From NCBI RefSeq assembly GCF_945859685.1, contig NC_079147.1:234294765-234358764 (forward strand): DNA of 64,000 bases. The letters are read 5' to 3'. The position numbers were made by a program, and so were the translations under genes. Position 1 is the stretch's first letter; every line of letters begins with the position of its first letter. Positions 32,600-45,928 of the stretch are shown in pieces. The notes under the pieces were generated by a model. That model was not told the origin of the DNA, did no database searches, and worked only from the letters and a program-made list of their open reading frames with translations. The DNA is from Eupeodes corollae. Lineage: Eukaryota; Arthropoda; Insecta; Diptera; Syrphidae.

Positions 32600-33770
32600 A
32601 TGGGTAGAGGAAAGGTTATAACCAAGGAGCAAAAAAGCCCAATTAGAGCTTACCAGGATTTCGGCAAAATCAATCAACCTCAGGACGCAGAGTAAAATAA
32701 ATAAATTAGGTGGCACAACAGCCCGTTAAGAACTAGCGTCTAGTGGACATACAACTCTCAACCATTCCTGTGTGCGAGTACTGTTGTTAGGGATGGAGGG
32801 GACCTACAGTTTAAAGCTGAATCCGAACGGTTAATTTGAGAAAGCACTTTTCATGACAAGAATTAATCTTGGAGAATCTGTCAATTCCTCGCAAGAGGCA
32901 AAAAAAAACTTTAGATGGCACAGGCAGGACAGTCCAACGCACTAACCATCGGGTATTAAAAGGACCCAGAGAGGTATGGAAAAAACCTCAAAGGAAGAGT
33001 CAAGAAGGTCACACTATTTCAGACAAAAAAAAGCGGGCGATAGTGAGCGCTGCTTCAAATTCAAGGCTTTCCATTAGTAAAATCAAGGCAGAAGCTGGGG
33101 TAAATGTTAGTACCTCAACTGTTGCTCGGATGATACAGAATGCACACCATACACGACACCGAAAAATGAAGACAAAGCCACCAACGTCTTAGTTTTACAA
33201 AAATCACAGAAGGTGGACTCGAGCTTCGCATACCGTCGTCTTTTTAGATAAAAGAAAATTAATTTGGACGAACCTAATGGATATAGCTGCGATTTTCATG
33301 ATTTGAGAAAGGAAGAAATAAATCTTAAAAAAACTACACAGCAAAAGGAGGCGGTGTAATGGTTGAAGCAATCATCTATTACGGAACAGTGGAGCTGGAT
33401 TTTTAATGTTCTAAAATAACGGCGACGGCAATCAATTCAAAATCAATTCTATAACGAGCTTTTCCGCAGTTTTATGAATTATTTGTGGGACAACGATTGA
33501 CTTTCTAAAAAGATAATGCACCAATACATACCGCACGGACACCAAAAGCCTGGATTCAGTGTCAAAATGTGAACTTATCCCCATGGCCCATATTCTTTAG
33601 ACCTGAACATCATGGAAATGTGTAATGTGTGGGGAAGACTTTCAATAAAAGTCTACCAAGGAGAATGGTCTTACCAAAAAGCCGAAGAGATTTTTAAAGC
33701 CAATAAACGGGTCTGGTCCCGTATTTGGTACAGCAATAGGACATCCATACACCACTAGTTACGTGAAGTA
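32600..33770 (+). pseudogene. Tc1-family transposase, heavily decayed
   Basis: Starts at ATG 32600 (MGRGKVITKEQKSPIRAYQDFGKIN), a typical Tc1 N-terminus. It is interrupted by a SINE at 32695-32952 and resumes with GPREVWKKPQRKSQEGHTISDKKKRAIVSAASNSRLSISKIKAEAGVN (helix-turn-helix region). The nuclease domain is readable only in scraps: a KRKLIWTN block near 33255 where the first Asp motif should be, KDNAPIHTARTPKAW near 33510-33560 (second Asp) and WPIFFRP-near text for the DLNIMEN region at about 33590-33630. Stops and frameshifts are abundant. Confidence 0.8.
32695..32952 (-). mobile_element. tRNA-derived SINE, copy c
   Basis: Reverse-oriented copy: the A/T tail and GGTGGC end lie on the left (32695-32712) and the head (CACTAACCATC) on the right. 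The B-box region is partly deleted (GGCAGGACAGTCC instead of the full tRNA arm). It is inserted in the Tc1 transposase gene at 32600-33770. Confidence 0.85.
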
Positions 33771-34499
33771 ATTCATAAATCAGTAATTAAATACAAATTA
33801 TTTAAATCCATTCATTAAGACCGGTATTTACCTAAACCATGTTATTTTCTTTACTTTAAAGAGTCTTATAGATAAATTTAAATCTTGTCCGTATTTATGC
33901 GACCCTAAAAACAGGTACTTTAACTTGCACTTCTTTGGGAAAAAGCCGTCATAAGACTTGTATTTATCAACTTAATAATTTTTTCTAACAACCTAAGGGT
34001 TTAAGAAATATTGGCAAATAAAAACCGAAAAAAGCTTGCCCCTATCCATGTGACACGAAGTGTATGTCTAACCGGGACATCATTGGTGCTACTTATAAAC
34101 CTAGAGTATAGTATAGGCCTTCTGAGACTGATTTTTAAAAACCAGCTGCTCTTCTTTAACTTGTAATATTTTCAATGGAGAGATCAAAATTTGCTATTAC
34201 ACCTTTGTTTACCCACTCAAGAACTTTCCATAACTTCCGACATGGACCCCATGAACATTTCTTAAGGTTTGTTCACGTTAAATCGCAATGGTGGTGGCAG
34301 GGCACCACGGATTTATGCCAATGAGCCTAAACCTATACAACAGTTGACTTTGTGGGTGTTTCAAGATGAAGCAAAACCAAATGCTGAAAAGTTAGCCGTT
34401 TTGACGAACGTAGAACAATCAATTTGGGGTAAGAAAAACAAGACGTGGAATCAATCTTCATCCAGTTGTAAGAACTGATTTCTTAAAAATTCAAACATT

Positions 34500-36660
34500 G
34501 AACGGAGAGTTCATTCGCCTCAAAGTTCTATGCACTTTAACAGTTTCCAAACATTAAAAATAAACTGGGAAACTATGAATTCTCTAAGAAGCTATTTATG
34601 TACGTCTCAAAAACTCACGTCTCTCTTACACAAAATGCTAAACAAAATTTTAAAATTTGTGAAAACGCATTGAAAAATGTATTGATTGACATTGTAAGAT
34701 ATTTCACAGGAATTTTTATAGTTCTTCTAATTTCATTATTCTGTTAGAAATATTTTCAACATTAGCTAACATGTGTAATTCGTTGGTTAAAAAATTCCAA
34801 AGGAGGCTTAACATCATTTTTAATAATTTGTTTTGAGAAGTTTGCAACCTTTGAATATGCCTTTTTGAGCAGTAATGCCGAGCAGGTGATCCGTATGGAA
34901 TGATTGCTTGAAAATTATAACTTTATTTTCATGACTTAACTTAGATTTACTATTAACAAAAGGATAGAAAAGTTTAATAGTTATATTTACTTTTTGTATG
35001 ATTTCTTGGACAGTAAACTAAATTCCGAAATTTAGTTTACTATCGAAGTGGACACCAAGATATTTAGTATTTGATTTGCTTTTACGTCGTTTTATTTTTC
35101 GTTTAAAGAAGAAAGCCTGAGTTTTTAAAGCAAACATTTAAAACACTTTTGAAGTACATTTAAAGAAGATTACAATTTGGTTTCAATAACGGAACCAAGT
35201 GAATCAGAAGAAAATACACAATTGTCATCTCCAAAAATAGCTCTATTTCAGTTTTGCTAAGCAGGAAAATCAGCAGTAAAAACCGTATATAGTATTGGGC
35301 CAAGAACGGATTCTTGAGGCACGCCTGCAGTACACTGAAACATTTCCGAAAGATTTTTTTTTTTAACATAGATAACTTCAGTTCTTGATGACAGAAAAGA
35401 CTTCGCAATTTATATTATATGCACAGAACAGTTGAGCATCAAAAACTTGTGTAAGAGCCCGTCATGTCATGCCAGGCAGAATCAAATGCTTTTTCAACGT
35501 CAAGTAAAACCATATCCGCACTTTAACCTTTAGTAAAATGTTAATGTGTGCTATTAGTTTGTTTTTAACTATTTTTTCAAAACATGTACTCACAGAACTT
35601 AGCAAATTATTTTGGACGATAACTTACATGATGGCTAACTTCTTTTCCTGGTTTCAAAATTTGAATGATTTTAGCCTTTTTCCATTGTATTGGAAAGTAA
35701 GATGGCTTGATAAACAAATTAAAAAAATTTAAAGGAAATTTTATTTCTGCCCTTGAAAGGTTTTTTAAAAATATGATTTGTTATGTTATCAAAGCCAGCT
35801 GACTTTAGAGGTTTTAATCCAAGGAGTGCTCCAATAACTTCGTTAATTGTAACATACTCTTCCTGATCATTTGAGAAGCTTGAGTTGATGAAACGCAATG
35901 ATTGCAAAACTAAAGATTCCCCATTTTTGTTTATTGTGAAGTTGTTAATATTTTGACTAAAGCGTTATCCTTTTCAAAACTAGACTAGACTACTAGCCCA
36001 TTATCTACTTTTAAAACAGGTATATTTAAGTTATCGTCTTAACAACTTTGACTTGGAGAGTATTTAAAAAAGATGACAAATTATTGTGTTATCATTTTGC
36101 TGGAAATATAAAGAACAGATGGTTTCTTTTCATATTTTTAGCAATTTCTTTTTTTCGCTTATTTTCTGTTTTTAAAATAAACTACCATGGCCTAGAATTC
36201 AAATAAAAGTCACAACTGCTCCGCACGTACTACGACGAGTATTCTTCAATGTTAAACCACGAATATGCCAACGTTAGCAAGAAAGTGTAAAAATTATTAT
36301 ATGCTTAACTTTTTAGAGCATAATTATCATTTGTTTGTTTCTTTTTGATTTGTAAAAACTTTTCTTCAAGATCAAAGACATAACATTATTTAACCATTTT
36401 TAAGATGTACAAATTATAACCTTAAATATAAAAAAGTTACGATTAAAACATTTTGTGGTAAGTTATTAACAGAATGATAATAAAAATTTGGAAGCAGAAA
36501 TAAAAGTTCACATATCAAATTATATGATGTTTTATATATATCCCTAAATGCTTCTAAATCGTCAGGCTTTGATAAGGAAACCCTTTTTTTAAGAGCAGCT
36601 GATTTCACAGACCTTGGTTTTGTTGATTTTGATTTGGTATGCCATTTATCAAGCATATTG
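34500..36660 (-). pseudogene. LINE remnant (jockey-like), strongly decayed
   Basis: A minus-strand reverse transcriptase in pieces: a linker KKRVSLSKPDDLEAFRDIYK near 36560; LLGLKPLKSAGFDNITNHIFK near 35790; FPIQWKKAKIIQILKPGKEV near 35680; ADMVLLDVEKAFDSAWHD near 35500; a TAGVPQESVLGPILY block near 35320; and FGDDNCVFSSDSLG near 35210 in place of FADD. The order and spacing fit one LINE read from right to left. It has many stops, and its ends are not defined. Confidence 0.65.
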
Positions 36661-38550
36661 ATTGAAGGGAGAAAAATGAGACTACTTTAAATTTTGCTAT
36701 GTGTCAATAAACGTTTCATTGCCAAAAATATAGTCAATGCAGTAAAAAGTCCCATATGGCCAGCTTTATCGGCTAAGGGATTTATTGTTTCATAGTTTCT
36801 TCAAAAACAATGGTAATTAAAAAGAAGACCTTGTTACTCTTTTACTTCTGATCTCAACAGCTGTAAAATATGGGTTGTTATATTTTTTACTGAGATTGGA
36901 CAAAACTTTGAACAACTTCAGCAGTTTTTTTAAAGATAAAGCAATTTACTAGTACACTAATTCTGATACAAGTGAACACATCTTAAAAGTGACAGTTTGT
37001 GAAAAACAAAAACATGGCAACCAAACCTTAATTTTGGGACTGGACAGGACAAATTAATTTTAACTGTCAGAAACTTAAAAGTCATACAGATTTATCAAAG
37101 TCACTAAAAGTTCAAAGTAGCTTCAAGTTAATTGTATGACTTAAGTTAAATTAAAAAAATGGTAAGATTAAAAGTAAAAATAAAACTTAACCTAAATAAA
37201 GCTGAAAGAAATAATAAAATGTCTTTTTATATAACGAAATTGATTATTCCTTTGCTCATTCCTTTAAATAATTATTTTGAAAGTCATAAATCTGTCAATG
37301 CATTTTCATCACAAAATCTTCTTTCATCTTATTCATTAAAGAAAAATATATAAGTCTTCCAACTCAAATGCTCAAAAATATCTCTTCACTGACTGCATTT
37401 CTTCTATCTTTTATGTAGTTAATGTTTGTTGGGCGCCAGTTTTCAGTGTATATAAAAATGAACTCGCATTCAAAACTGATGATTGAGTACTCAATTCTAA
37501 ATTGACACTAAACAACGCTTCAGATATGTATTTTTCAAAAAAGACAGACATTCAATCAAATTATCTTTTTTCATCTTGTCAGGCAATTAAAGTTTCTTCA
37601 GATACTTAAAAAAATTAAAAATATCCTAAACATTCAAAAAGGTGCTTTGTACGTGTATCTTATGGGCTGTACGCTCACCGTACCATTCAAGAACTCATGT
37701 CAACAAACATCTCCATTAAGGAAGTCGTTAATCATTATGATTAAAAAAGAAAGAGAGAGAGAAAAAAAAGAATAATATTTATTTAACGCCGTGAATAAGT
37801 GACTTGCCGCCCGAGAAGATTCTCGATTATCACCCAAAAACTTTAAAAAATAAATTGTCCAAAAATAGTTTGTCTGAGGTACTTTTTTCTTTTTCTTAAA
37901 GATGCATTTCAGAGAATGTCACTTCACACGTTTAGTAGTTTTTATTTTCTTACGTGTTTTATTTTTTAATACCATACTTTTATAAACTCTCCCACTGCAT
38001 AAGCAGCATCCAGAGTCGTGCCACATGCCCTGATTTAAGGTGACGATGATATTTTCGAATATACCGGGACGTTTCATTCCGATGCACAATCCTCAAGGGG
38101 GGATCACGATTGAAATAGATACAATTGCACCCCTTGTGGAGGTATTTTAAAAATAGCATCGAAATTATTCGAAACGAACAGTCCTCATGCGTTGCTGTCA
38201 TTCATATAGATATATGCACTCTGCACTATTCCTAGGGCAAAAAGATAGATGCGTTCTGACAAAAGTTCGGGATGGTTAAATATGTAAGAAATTTTTAAGA
38301 AAAAAACTCAGAATTTCACCTCAAGACTTCTGTGAACTTTGCTAAGAATTATTGACATACCAATCTTGATAGTGGAAGATTGAAAAAACTATAAATTATT
38401 AAGTCATAATTATAGGTCTTACAAAAATGACAGGAGATATGCTAGAAATTTAGAAATAGCAAGAGTTTAATTAAAATCGTTGAAGTTGTTCTTGAAAACA
38501 ACACAAATCATGCATCTTGCTGACATTTACCGACATTTGAAAAATTGAAG
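36661..38550. other. Intronic stretch, nothing recognised
   Basis: AT-rich sequence with a GA-rich run at about 37744-37766. The 73-codon minus-strand frame at 37980-38201 has no family I recognise. Confidence 0.5.
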
Positions 38551-41265
38551 CTTATTATAAAGTCTTTGACTTACTAAATGACAGATTTTTAAAGAATACT
38601 GAGATTGCTAAAATAGAAGTTTTCGAGGCTTATTATAAAATGTTTGACTTGGTGGGATTGCTAAAGTAGAAGTTTTCAAGTCTTATTATGACTTAGTAAA
38701 TGTCAGATTCTGATAGAATACTGAGATTACTTAAGTAGGAGTTTTCAAGACTTATTATAGTGTTTGACTCAGTAAATGTCAAATTCTGATAGAAGACTGA
38801 GATATTTAAAGTAGAAGTTTTCTAGACTTATTATGACTTAGTAAATGTCAGATTCTTATGGAATACCGGGATTGCTAAAGTAGAAGTTTTCAAGACTAAT
38901 TATGAGTTAGTTAATGTCAGATTCTGATAGAATACTCAGATTGCTAAAGTAGAAGTTTTCAAGACTTATTATGACTTAGTTAACGTCAGATTCTGATAGA
39001 ACACCGAGATTGCTATGCTATAGATACTGAGATTTCTAAATTAGAAGTTTTCAAGACTTATTGTGACCTAGTAAATGTCAGATTCTGATAGAATATTGAG
39101 ATTGCTAAAGTAGAATTTTTCGAGACTTATTATAAAGTGTTTGACTTAGTGGGATTGCTAAAGTAGAAGTTTTCAAGACTTATTATTACTTAGTAAATGT
39201 CAGATTCTGATAGAATACTGAGATTGCTAAAGAAGAAGTTATCCAGAATTATTATAAAGCTTTTAACTTAGTAAATGTCAGATTTTCATAGAACTTAGTA
39301 AATGTCAGATTCTGATAGAATACCGAGATTGCTAAAGTAGAAGTTTTCGAGGCTTATTATAAAGTATTTGACTTAGTAAAAGTCAAATTCTGATAGAATA
39401 CTGAGATTTCTAAATTAGAAGTTTTCAAGACTTATTGTGACCTAGTAAATGTCAGATTCTGATAGAATATTGAGATTGCTAAAGTAGAAGTTTTCGAGAC
39501 TTATCATAAAGTGTTTGACTTAGTGGGATTGTTAAAGTAGAAGTTTTCAAGACTTATTATTACTTAGCAAATGTCAGATTCTGATAGAATACTGAGATTG
39601 CTAAAGAAGAAGTTATCCAGACTTATTATAAAGCTTTTAACTTAGTAAATGTCAGATTTTCATAGAACTTAGTAAATGTCAGATTCTGAGATTGCTAAAG
39701 TAGAAGATTGCGAGATTTATTATAAAGTGTTTGACTTTGTGGGATTAATAAATTAGAAGTTTTCAATACTTATTACAATAAATAATTAAATAAATAAGGT
39801 GGCCGTTTGAGTACTAGGGCCTAGTGGCTGACAACTCTCAACCATTCCTGTGTGCGAGAACTGTTGTCAGGGATGGAAGGGATCTACAGTTTTAAGCCGA
39901 ATCCGAACTGCAAACTTGAGAAAGCAAGAGGCAGTACCCGTGAAAAGACTTAAGTTGGCATAGGCAGGGATCGAACCAAAGACCTCTGGCATGAAAGTCC
40001 AACGCACTAACCATCATGCCACGGGTACTTATTATGACTTACTAAATGTCAGATTCTGATAGAATACTGAATGTTGAGAATGCTAAATTAGAAGAATTTC
40101 AAGACTTATTATAAAGTGTTGGACTTAGTAAATGTCAGATTCTGAATACCGAGATTGCTAAAGTAGAAGTTTTAAAACTTATTATAAAGTGTTTGACTTA
40201 GTAAATTTCAGATTCTGATAGAATACCGAGATTGCTAAAGTAGAAGTTTTAAAACTTATTATAAAGTGTTTGACTTAGTAAATGTCAGATTCTGATAGAA
40301 TACCGAGATTGCTAAAGTAGAAGTTTTCGAGGCTTATTACAAAGTGTTTGACTTAGTAAATGTCAGATTCGGATAGAAAACCGATATTTCTAAAGTAGAA
40401 GTTTTCAAGACTTATTATGACTTAGTAAATGTCAGATTCTAATAGAATACTGAGATTGCTAAAGTAGAAGTTTTCGAGACTTATTATGACTTTGTAAATG
40501 TCAGATTCTGATAGAATACTGAGATTACTAAAGTAGAAGTTTTCGAGACTTATTATAAAGTGTTTGACTTAGTTAATGTCAGATTCTGATAGAATACTGA
40601 GATTGCTAAAGTAGAGGATTTCGAGACTTATTACAAAGTGTTTGACTTAGTAAATGTCAGATTCTGATGGAATACCGAGATTGCTAAAGTAGAAATTTTC
40701 AAGACTTATTATGACTTAGTAAATTTCAGATTCTGATAGAATACCGAGATTGCTGAAGTAGAAGTTTTTAAAACTAATTATAAAGTGTTTAACTTAGTAA
40801 AAGTCAGATTCTGATGGAATACCGAGATTGATACAGAAGAAGTTTTCGAGACTTATTATAAAGTGTTTGACTTAGTAAATGTCAGATTCTGGCGTTTGAC
40901 TTAGTAAGTGTCAGATTCTGAGATTGCAAAAGTAGAAGTTTTTGAGAGTTATTATAAAGTGTTTGAATTAGTAAATGTCAGATTCTGATAGAACACTGAG
41001 ATTGCTGAAGTAGAAGTTTTTGAGGGTTATTATAAAGTGTTTGACTAAGTAAATGTCAGATTCTGATAGAATACTGAGATTGGTAAAGTAAAGTTTTCGA
41101 GACTTATTATGACTAAGTAAATGTCGGATTCTGATAGAATACTGAAATTGCTAAAGTAGAAGTTTTCAAGTAAATGTCAGATAGGATATTGAGATTGCTA
41201 AAGAAGAAGTTTTCGAGACTTATTATAAAGTGTTTGACTTAGTATACGTCAGATTCTAATAGATT
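38551..41265. repeat. Tandem satellite array of 69/78-bp units
   Basis: About 2.5 kb of tandem repeat with unit core GACTTAGTAAATGTCAGATT, then CTGATAGAATACTGAGATTG, CTAAAGTAGAAGTTTTCGAG and ACTTATTAT. Long units add AAAGTGTTT before the next GACTTAG (78 bp) and short units lack it (69 bp). Units differ by scattered substitutions, and some are truncated. A block starting at 39031 is repeated at 39405 (374 bp apart) with shared private variants (GAAGTTATCCAG, CATAGAACTTAG), a higher-order repeat. A SINE interrupts the array at 39776-40026. There is no coding potential. Confidence 0.95.
39776..40026 (-). mobile_element. tRNA-derived SINE, copy d (inside the satellite)
   Basis: Reverse-oriented copy with an AATAAATA tail on the left and the head CATGCCACGGGTA on the right. 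An 8-bp target duplication ACTTATTA, itself satellite sequence, flanks it at 39768-39775 and 40027-40034. The insertion postdates the array at this point. Confidence 0.9.
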
Positions 41266-42989
41266 ACCGTCTTCCCCTCGCCCTCTTAATCCATACAGCT
41301 TCTATTGCGTCAACAGATTTTGCTATGACGAAAATCATATCCATTGACGTAAGCCTTTACATTTTATTCGCCCTCTAAACCATGTTCGCTAACCTATTCT
41401 ATTCCGTCCTTGCTAATAACAACTCACTCTTGTCTTATAGCCCGATCCAAGTCATTGATGGCAAATTGTGCATGCCTTCCAAATTTGGAATCTTATAATT
41501 TTTAACATGGGAATTTTTATTAAGTTTTTAATTTTTATTTAATTTTGTTTTATTTTTATTTTTCACTAAATCCACATAAACAAAAAACCAAAACCGATTT
41601 CAACTTAAAAGTCTCAGGTTATATCCAATTGGGGAGGACATTTGCATCCGTGCGTAAATAAACACGAGCCTTGCCTCGAGCTTAATTATTGCTCTATTCG
41701 CTTCAGCAGCAGCACATGTAACGCGTGCTCAATCAGGTGCTCTCAATTTCTTTTTAACATTTAATGAATATATTTTGTTGCATTTTTATCACATAGATGA
41801 TTCCTAATTTGGGCGGTGGGCAATCAAGTGATTTTGTTGTGACATGTAGTTGATGTTGACCGAGGCAAAATACTTCATCTTATAATACAACACTCATAGT
41901 CACATAAGACTTCAAAAAGCAAAAGCTGTTCTCAATGGATACGACTACTTTGGGGGACTAATTGTTTAGTTTTAAGGGGCATAACAAGTGCGACTGGCTC
42001 TATTTTTTTTTTATTGTATACTCGATCATAGATCTATAGAAGTTGCATATTACAATTTATTAGCAAACAGATCACGTTACACCAAGAGATTATCTATCTT
42101 TTTTTTTGTGTCTAGATATATCATTTTTGAGATATACGCTTATATTGCTTATCCTTGTCAGGCTATATTATCGTATATATGTAGTATAGATATGGAAGAG
42201 CAACTCATTCCAGATATATATTATAATGAGAATAATTGCTGTTGACTAGCCAATGAGGAGATACAAGATACAAGTGTATAATTGAATTGACAGGCTAAGC
42301 TAACCGAGAGTAGCGCAGCTCAGCATGGCAAAAATAAACATCATCTTCTCGCGATTTAACTTGAACAAGGCGAACGAACGAGGGTTTTTTTTATATGATA
42401 CTCGCTTTTGATGCATATACAAGTTCATGGACGCAAAATGCCGCAACGTCTCGATGTAAGTTTTTCATTGGGCAGATTTTTTATTCAAAATGGGTTTAAA
42501 ATCTGACGATAGTTTTCTAATTTTCCACCTAATCGGAGAAATTAATTATAATAACGAGCAAATAGTTTAAACTTCCGATAAAATTGATCTCAAACCGATT
42601 AAGATAATCCGCATAGCAGAATAATTGATAAAATTTGAGTAATTGCTGAAGAACTAAGTGAACGATAACTACTGGAATAAATTGTTACGTCTTTGGTTCG
42701 GATTTTCTCCATTAAATGATTGTCTAAAGCAAAGTGATGGTGACTATCGTGAGAAAATTGTTGATTGATGTCAATTGCTTAGTCAACCTGAAAAAATGTT
42801 AACTGATTTTCTGTTCAAGTTTTCCCATCCAATGTCAATAATGATGATGATGGAAAACAAAGATCTTTTGTGGTTTGTCTTGTTTATCTATGTATTAAGG
42901 TACCAAGATTCAAAGGCAAATTATATTAAAGGAACCTCATTGTTTTGGTTTTGAACTAAGATATTTATGAAGGAACTTTTATTCAGTGT
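41266..42989. other. Intronic stretch, nothing recognised
   Basis: Mixed-composition intronic DNA with no recognisable protein or repeat. The 85-codon plus-strand frame at 41988-42245 is of low complexity and is not called. Confidence 0.5.
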
Positions 42990-45375
42990 TACCATATTTA
43001 TTGTAAGGTTTTATTGCTTACGAATGCAGTCTGGAGCCTTCCAATTTCTTGTAGTATCGGACAAATAGCTTTAAAATGGTAAATATCGTCACGCTCATTT
43101 CTGTTACAATAATTGCAAAGGAGAGGTAGATCTGACCGATGCGGAATATAATTTAAGATCAATATTTCGAGACTTGCTCTGAAAATTGTGCCTATAGCTC
43201 TCGCAGAAAGTCTAGTATTGAAACAATTTATCGGATTAGTATTTAAGGGGTGGCTTAGATTTCTATAAATTTTTCTTGTTGAAGATTATGATGCTCTATT
43301 TAGATGTTGAAGATATATATTTTCATCAACTTTTGCGATAACATTCCAAAATCTATCGTGCCAATTATCTATGTTAAACTCAGTCAGTTCAAGAGAAACA
43401 TTATGCAACCGGGCAAGTTGAGTCCATTCCTTAAATGACGATAATTCTGTTCGCAGAAGAGCCTTCATGATAGATCTGTGAAGTTTCGACCTTGAGATTT
43501 CAAATTTTTAATATAAATCGGCGCAATTCCAGACTCAACATGAATTGCATAGGTTGGAGTCGAACTAGGTAACAAAATAATCTTTTGAAAAGAGGCGATG
43601 TATCAACTCAAATTCTTCAAAACAGTTGTGACCAAACACTTGAATACCGTAAGACAAGTAAGTGTTAATGGGTGCTTGGAAAGCTCGGTATTTAGATTCT
43701 AAGTCTATATTTTGTTTGAGAAGAAAGTTAGCCACATTATGTTGAGAGCTAATTTAGCTTCTTTACTCTTATGCTAAACATATTTTTTGAAGCTACCGTT
43801 AGCAGACATCAAGACTCCCAGATATTTGAATTCCTGTACTTGTTAAGGAACCACCTTTCTTCTCTCAACCCAACCTTCTGCAACTCCGTGCTTCAAATAC
43901 CATTATCTTTGTTTTCTCTGAGTTTTGCAGTACGTTTGGAGCCTATTGATTAGTAGCTGCAGAGAAGATGGGATATTCGCTTCCGCGTAAAGAAGTACTT
44001 TTATACGAATATCAGAAAAACAAACGTCACCGGGTAAATTATCTGAAATATCATCAATGTAGAGGGCAAACAAGATTGGGCTGAGGATACATCCTTGGGG
44101 TACACCTGCAGTCGGTTGAAACCAATTTGAAACCTCGGCCCCATCCCAAACTGGCGCATAAGTTTTACGTGCAAAATTTTCGTAGATATTTAGACATTTT
44201 TTAGATATACCAAGTGAGGCTATTTTGTTAATGAGAGCTTGTCGATTGATGGTATCAAATGCAGCTTTTAAGTCGATAAAGTCTTTTTCTTTTGGATAAA
44301 TTTGTAAGCAATATTCGATAAAGCAAAAATATGGCCAACTGTTGAAAAGCGATTGTTTGATTCTACCCCATTGATAAGTATAGGATTCTAGCAAATACTT
44401 TTCTAACGGAATTTAATATTGAAATTCCTCTGTAATTCTCGGGTCAGCTAGAATCACCTTTTTTTAATATTGAAAATATAACAGCTTCATTAAAGCTCGT
44501 GGGAACGCAAGCGGAATCGTACAAGTTGTTGTAAAAAGAAAAAAGATATTGCTTGCATTATATAGACGATTTTTTTAGAAATTCAACGGGAATTCCATCA
44601 ATTCCTGGGGACCTACTGTTTTTCATATTAAAAAGAGCAAGTTCCAGTTCATCAAGGACTATTACAGAATCAAGCAAATCATAGGCTGTGTCTGAGCAAG
44701 GGTAATGAAATGTCAACAAAGATCAGAAATGGGATGTCAAAACTTCAGCTTGTAATACACTTGAATACAAACTATTATTTCCAACCAACTCCCGTACATT
44801 ATTCCAAAAATTCTTTGAATCCTTACACCTTTCTAAGCTGGTCGCTAAATTAAGTGTGTAATTTAACTTTTTAGCCTAGCAGACCTGTTTGTATATTTTG
44901 TTAGCTTCCAGATATGCAGACTTAAAGTGGTCTGAATTAAATCTTCTAAATAACTTAAGGAAAGCGAAAGATTTTTTCTGAGCCTAGAAACATTCGGAAT
45001 CAAACCATTTATTTCGGGGTTGCAGCTGTTTGGGACAACTTCACTTTCACTTATTTGTTCTCTTAATTGGTCAATTGCAGAGGGGTTTGGGGGGTGTAAT
45101 TTAACGGCGACCCAACATGAAGGTTTAATCTTTCTCGGAATCTCTCCCTCCTGAGGTATTCATTTAAGCCTTGAAACTGTTTCTAAGCTTGGGCTATGTG
45201 TTTCATGCAAGAAGTTTTCATTTACCAGAATTGTTAAATGAGACGCGAAAGTTGCAATTAATACTTCAAAATCATTAACAGCCTCAAGCCAATCACCATT
45301 CACTACACACAGATCCATAACTGAACTTCCCTGCCCACCTACATTTTGGTTTTCCTTAAATGTCTCACGAACGCT
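42990..45375 (-). pseudogene. LINE family C ORF2 remnant: endonuclease end, reverse transcriptase, zinc-ribbon tail
   Basis: Reading leftwards: NVGGQGSSVMDLCVVNGDWLEAVNDFEVL (endonuclease end, 45240-45350); a linker SKNFWNNVRELVG; SRSPGIDGIPVEFLKKS near 44600; AVIFSILKKGDSS-PENYRGISILN near 44430; then an intact stretch FIDLKAAFDTINRQALINKI and TAGVPQGCILSPILFALYIDDI (44050-44290). The catalytic site reads LLYAEA where LLYADD is expected, so it is inactive. A C-terminal CNYCNRNERDDIYHFKAICP near 43090-43140 is the Cys/His tail usual in these LINEs. The clade is not certain. Confidence 0.8.
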
Positions 45376-45928
45376 AGAGACTTGAATTTAAATTCTATGC
45401 TATATATTGTAAATACCAAGCAAATATATTTTTTGAAAAATATCCAATTATCTAGATGTTTTTTTATATATCAAAAAAACTGAAGAAAAAATATTTGTCA
45501 CCTCAAAAATTTTACAAACAAAAAATGATTTTATCTCCAAAACAAATTTTGTGCAACGAAAAATAACGTTTTAACCATCTGCTAAAATTTTGCGAAGAAT
45601 CGAATAGACAGTTTTCTTACAAACAATAAAACCAAAACAAACCTTAATAAAAGTTTTTAAAAATTGACTTTCGACACAAATATCTTTGACACAAATAAAT
45701 TTGAGATATTGACTTCAAATGGTTTTTATCTCATAAGAAATATTGTTTTCAACATTTACTTAAATTTTTAATTTATTTTTACACAAATAAGAACCTTAAC
45801 AAAACATTACTAATACTGGTAAAAAATTGAGGCTTGATTAATTTACGACTCTTTTGAGATATTGGCTTCAAACTAATTCTATTTTATAAAAAAATATTGT
45901 TTTCAACATCTTTCAAAATTATAAAAAA
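45376..45928 (-). mobile_element. Fold-back element, solitary arm
   Basis: This stretch is an inverted copy of 46160-46800: both carry AGAGACTTGAATT, a GTCACCTC-AAAATTTT block, a TTTTGTGCAACGAA block and repeated GAAATATTGTTTTCAACAT. It abuts the terminus of the next element at 45929, head to head. It begins exactly where LINE C text stops. Confidence 0.7.

Larger units (their letters stand above)
32357..34062 (+). mobile_element. Second Tc1-like DNA transposon, different family, with nested SINE
   Basis: Inverted ends of about 28 bp (32357-32384 and 34035-34062, beginning CACTTCGTGTCACATGGATA) are flanked by TA at 32355-32356 and 34063-34064. The ends are unrelated to those of the element at 11049. 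A SINE (copy c) sits inside the transposase gene. Only one or two bases differ between the ends, although the gene is badly decayed. Confidence 0.88.

Noticed and set aside
37980..38201. 73-codon minus-strand frame with His-rich text
   Set aside because: No recognisable family; not supported by neighbours.
38551..41265. Regularly spaced repeats that might suggest a CRISPR array
   Set aside because: Repeats are directly abutting 69/78-bp units with no unique spacers, in a eukaryotic intron; this is a satellite.
41988..42245. 85-codon plus-strand frame rich in Phe and Ile
   Set aside because: Looks membrane-like only because the DNA is AT-rich; no signal peptide or family match.
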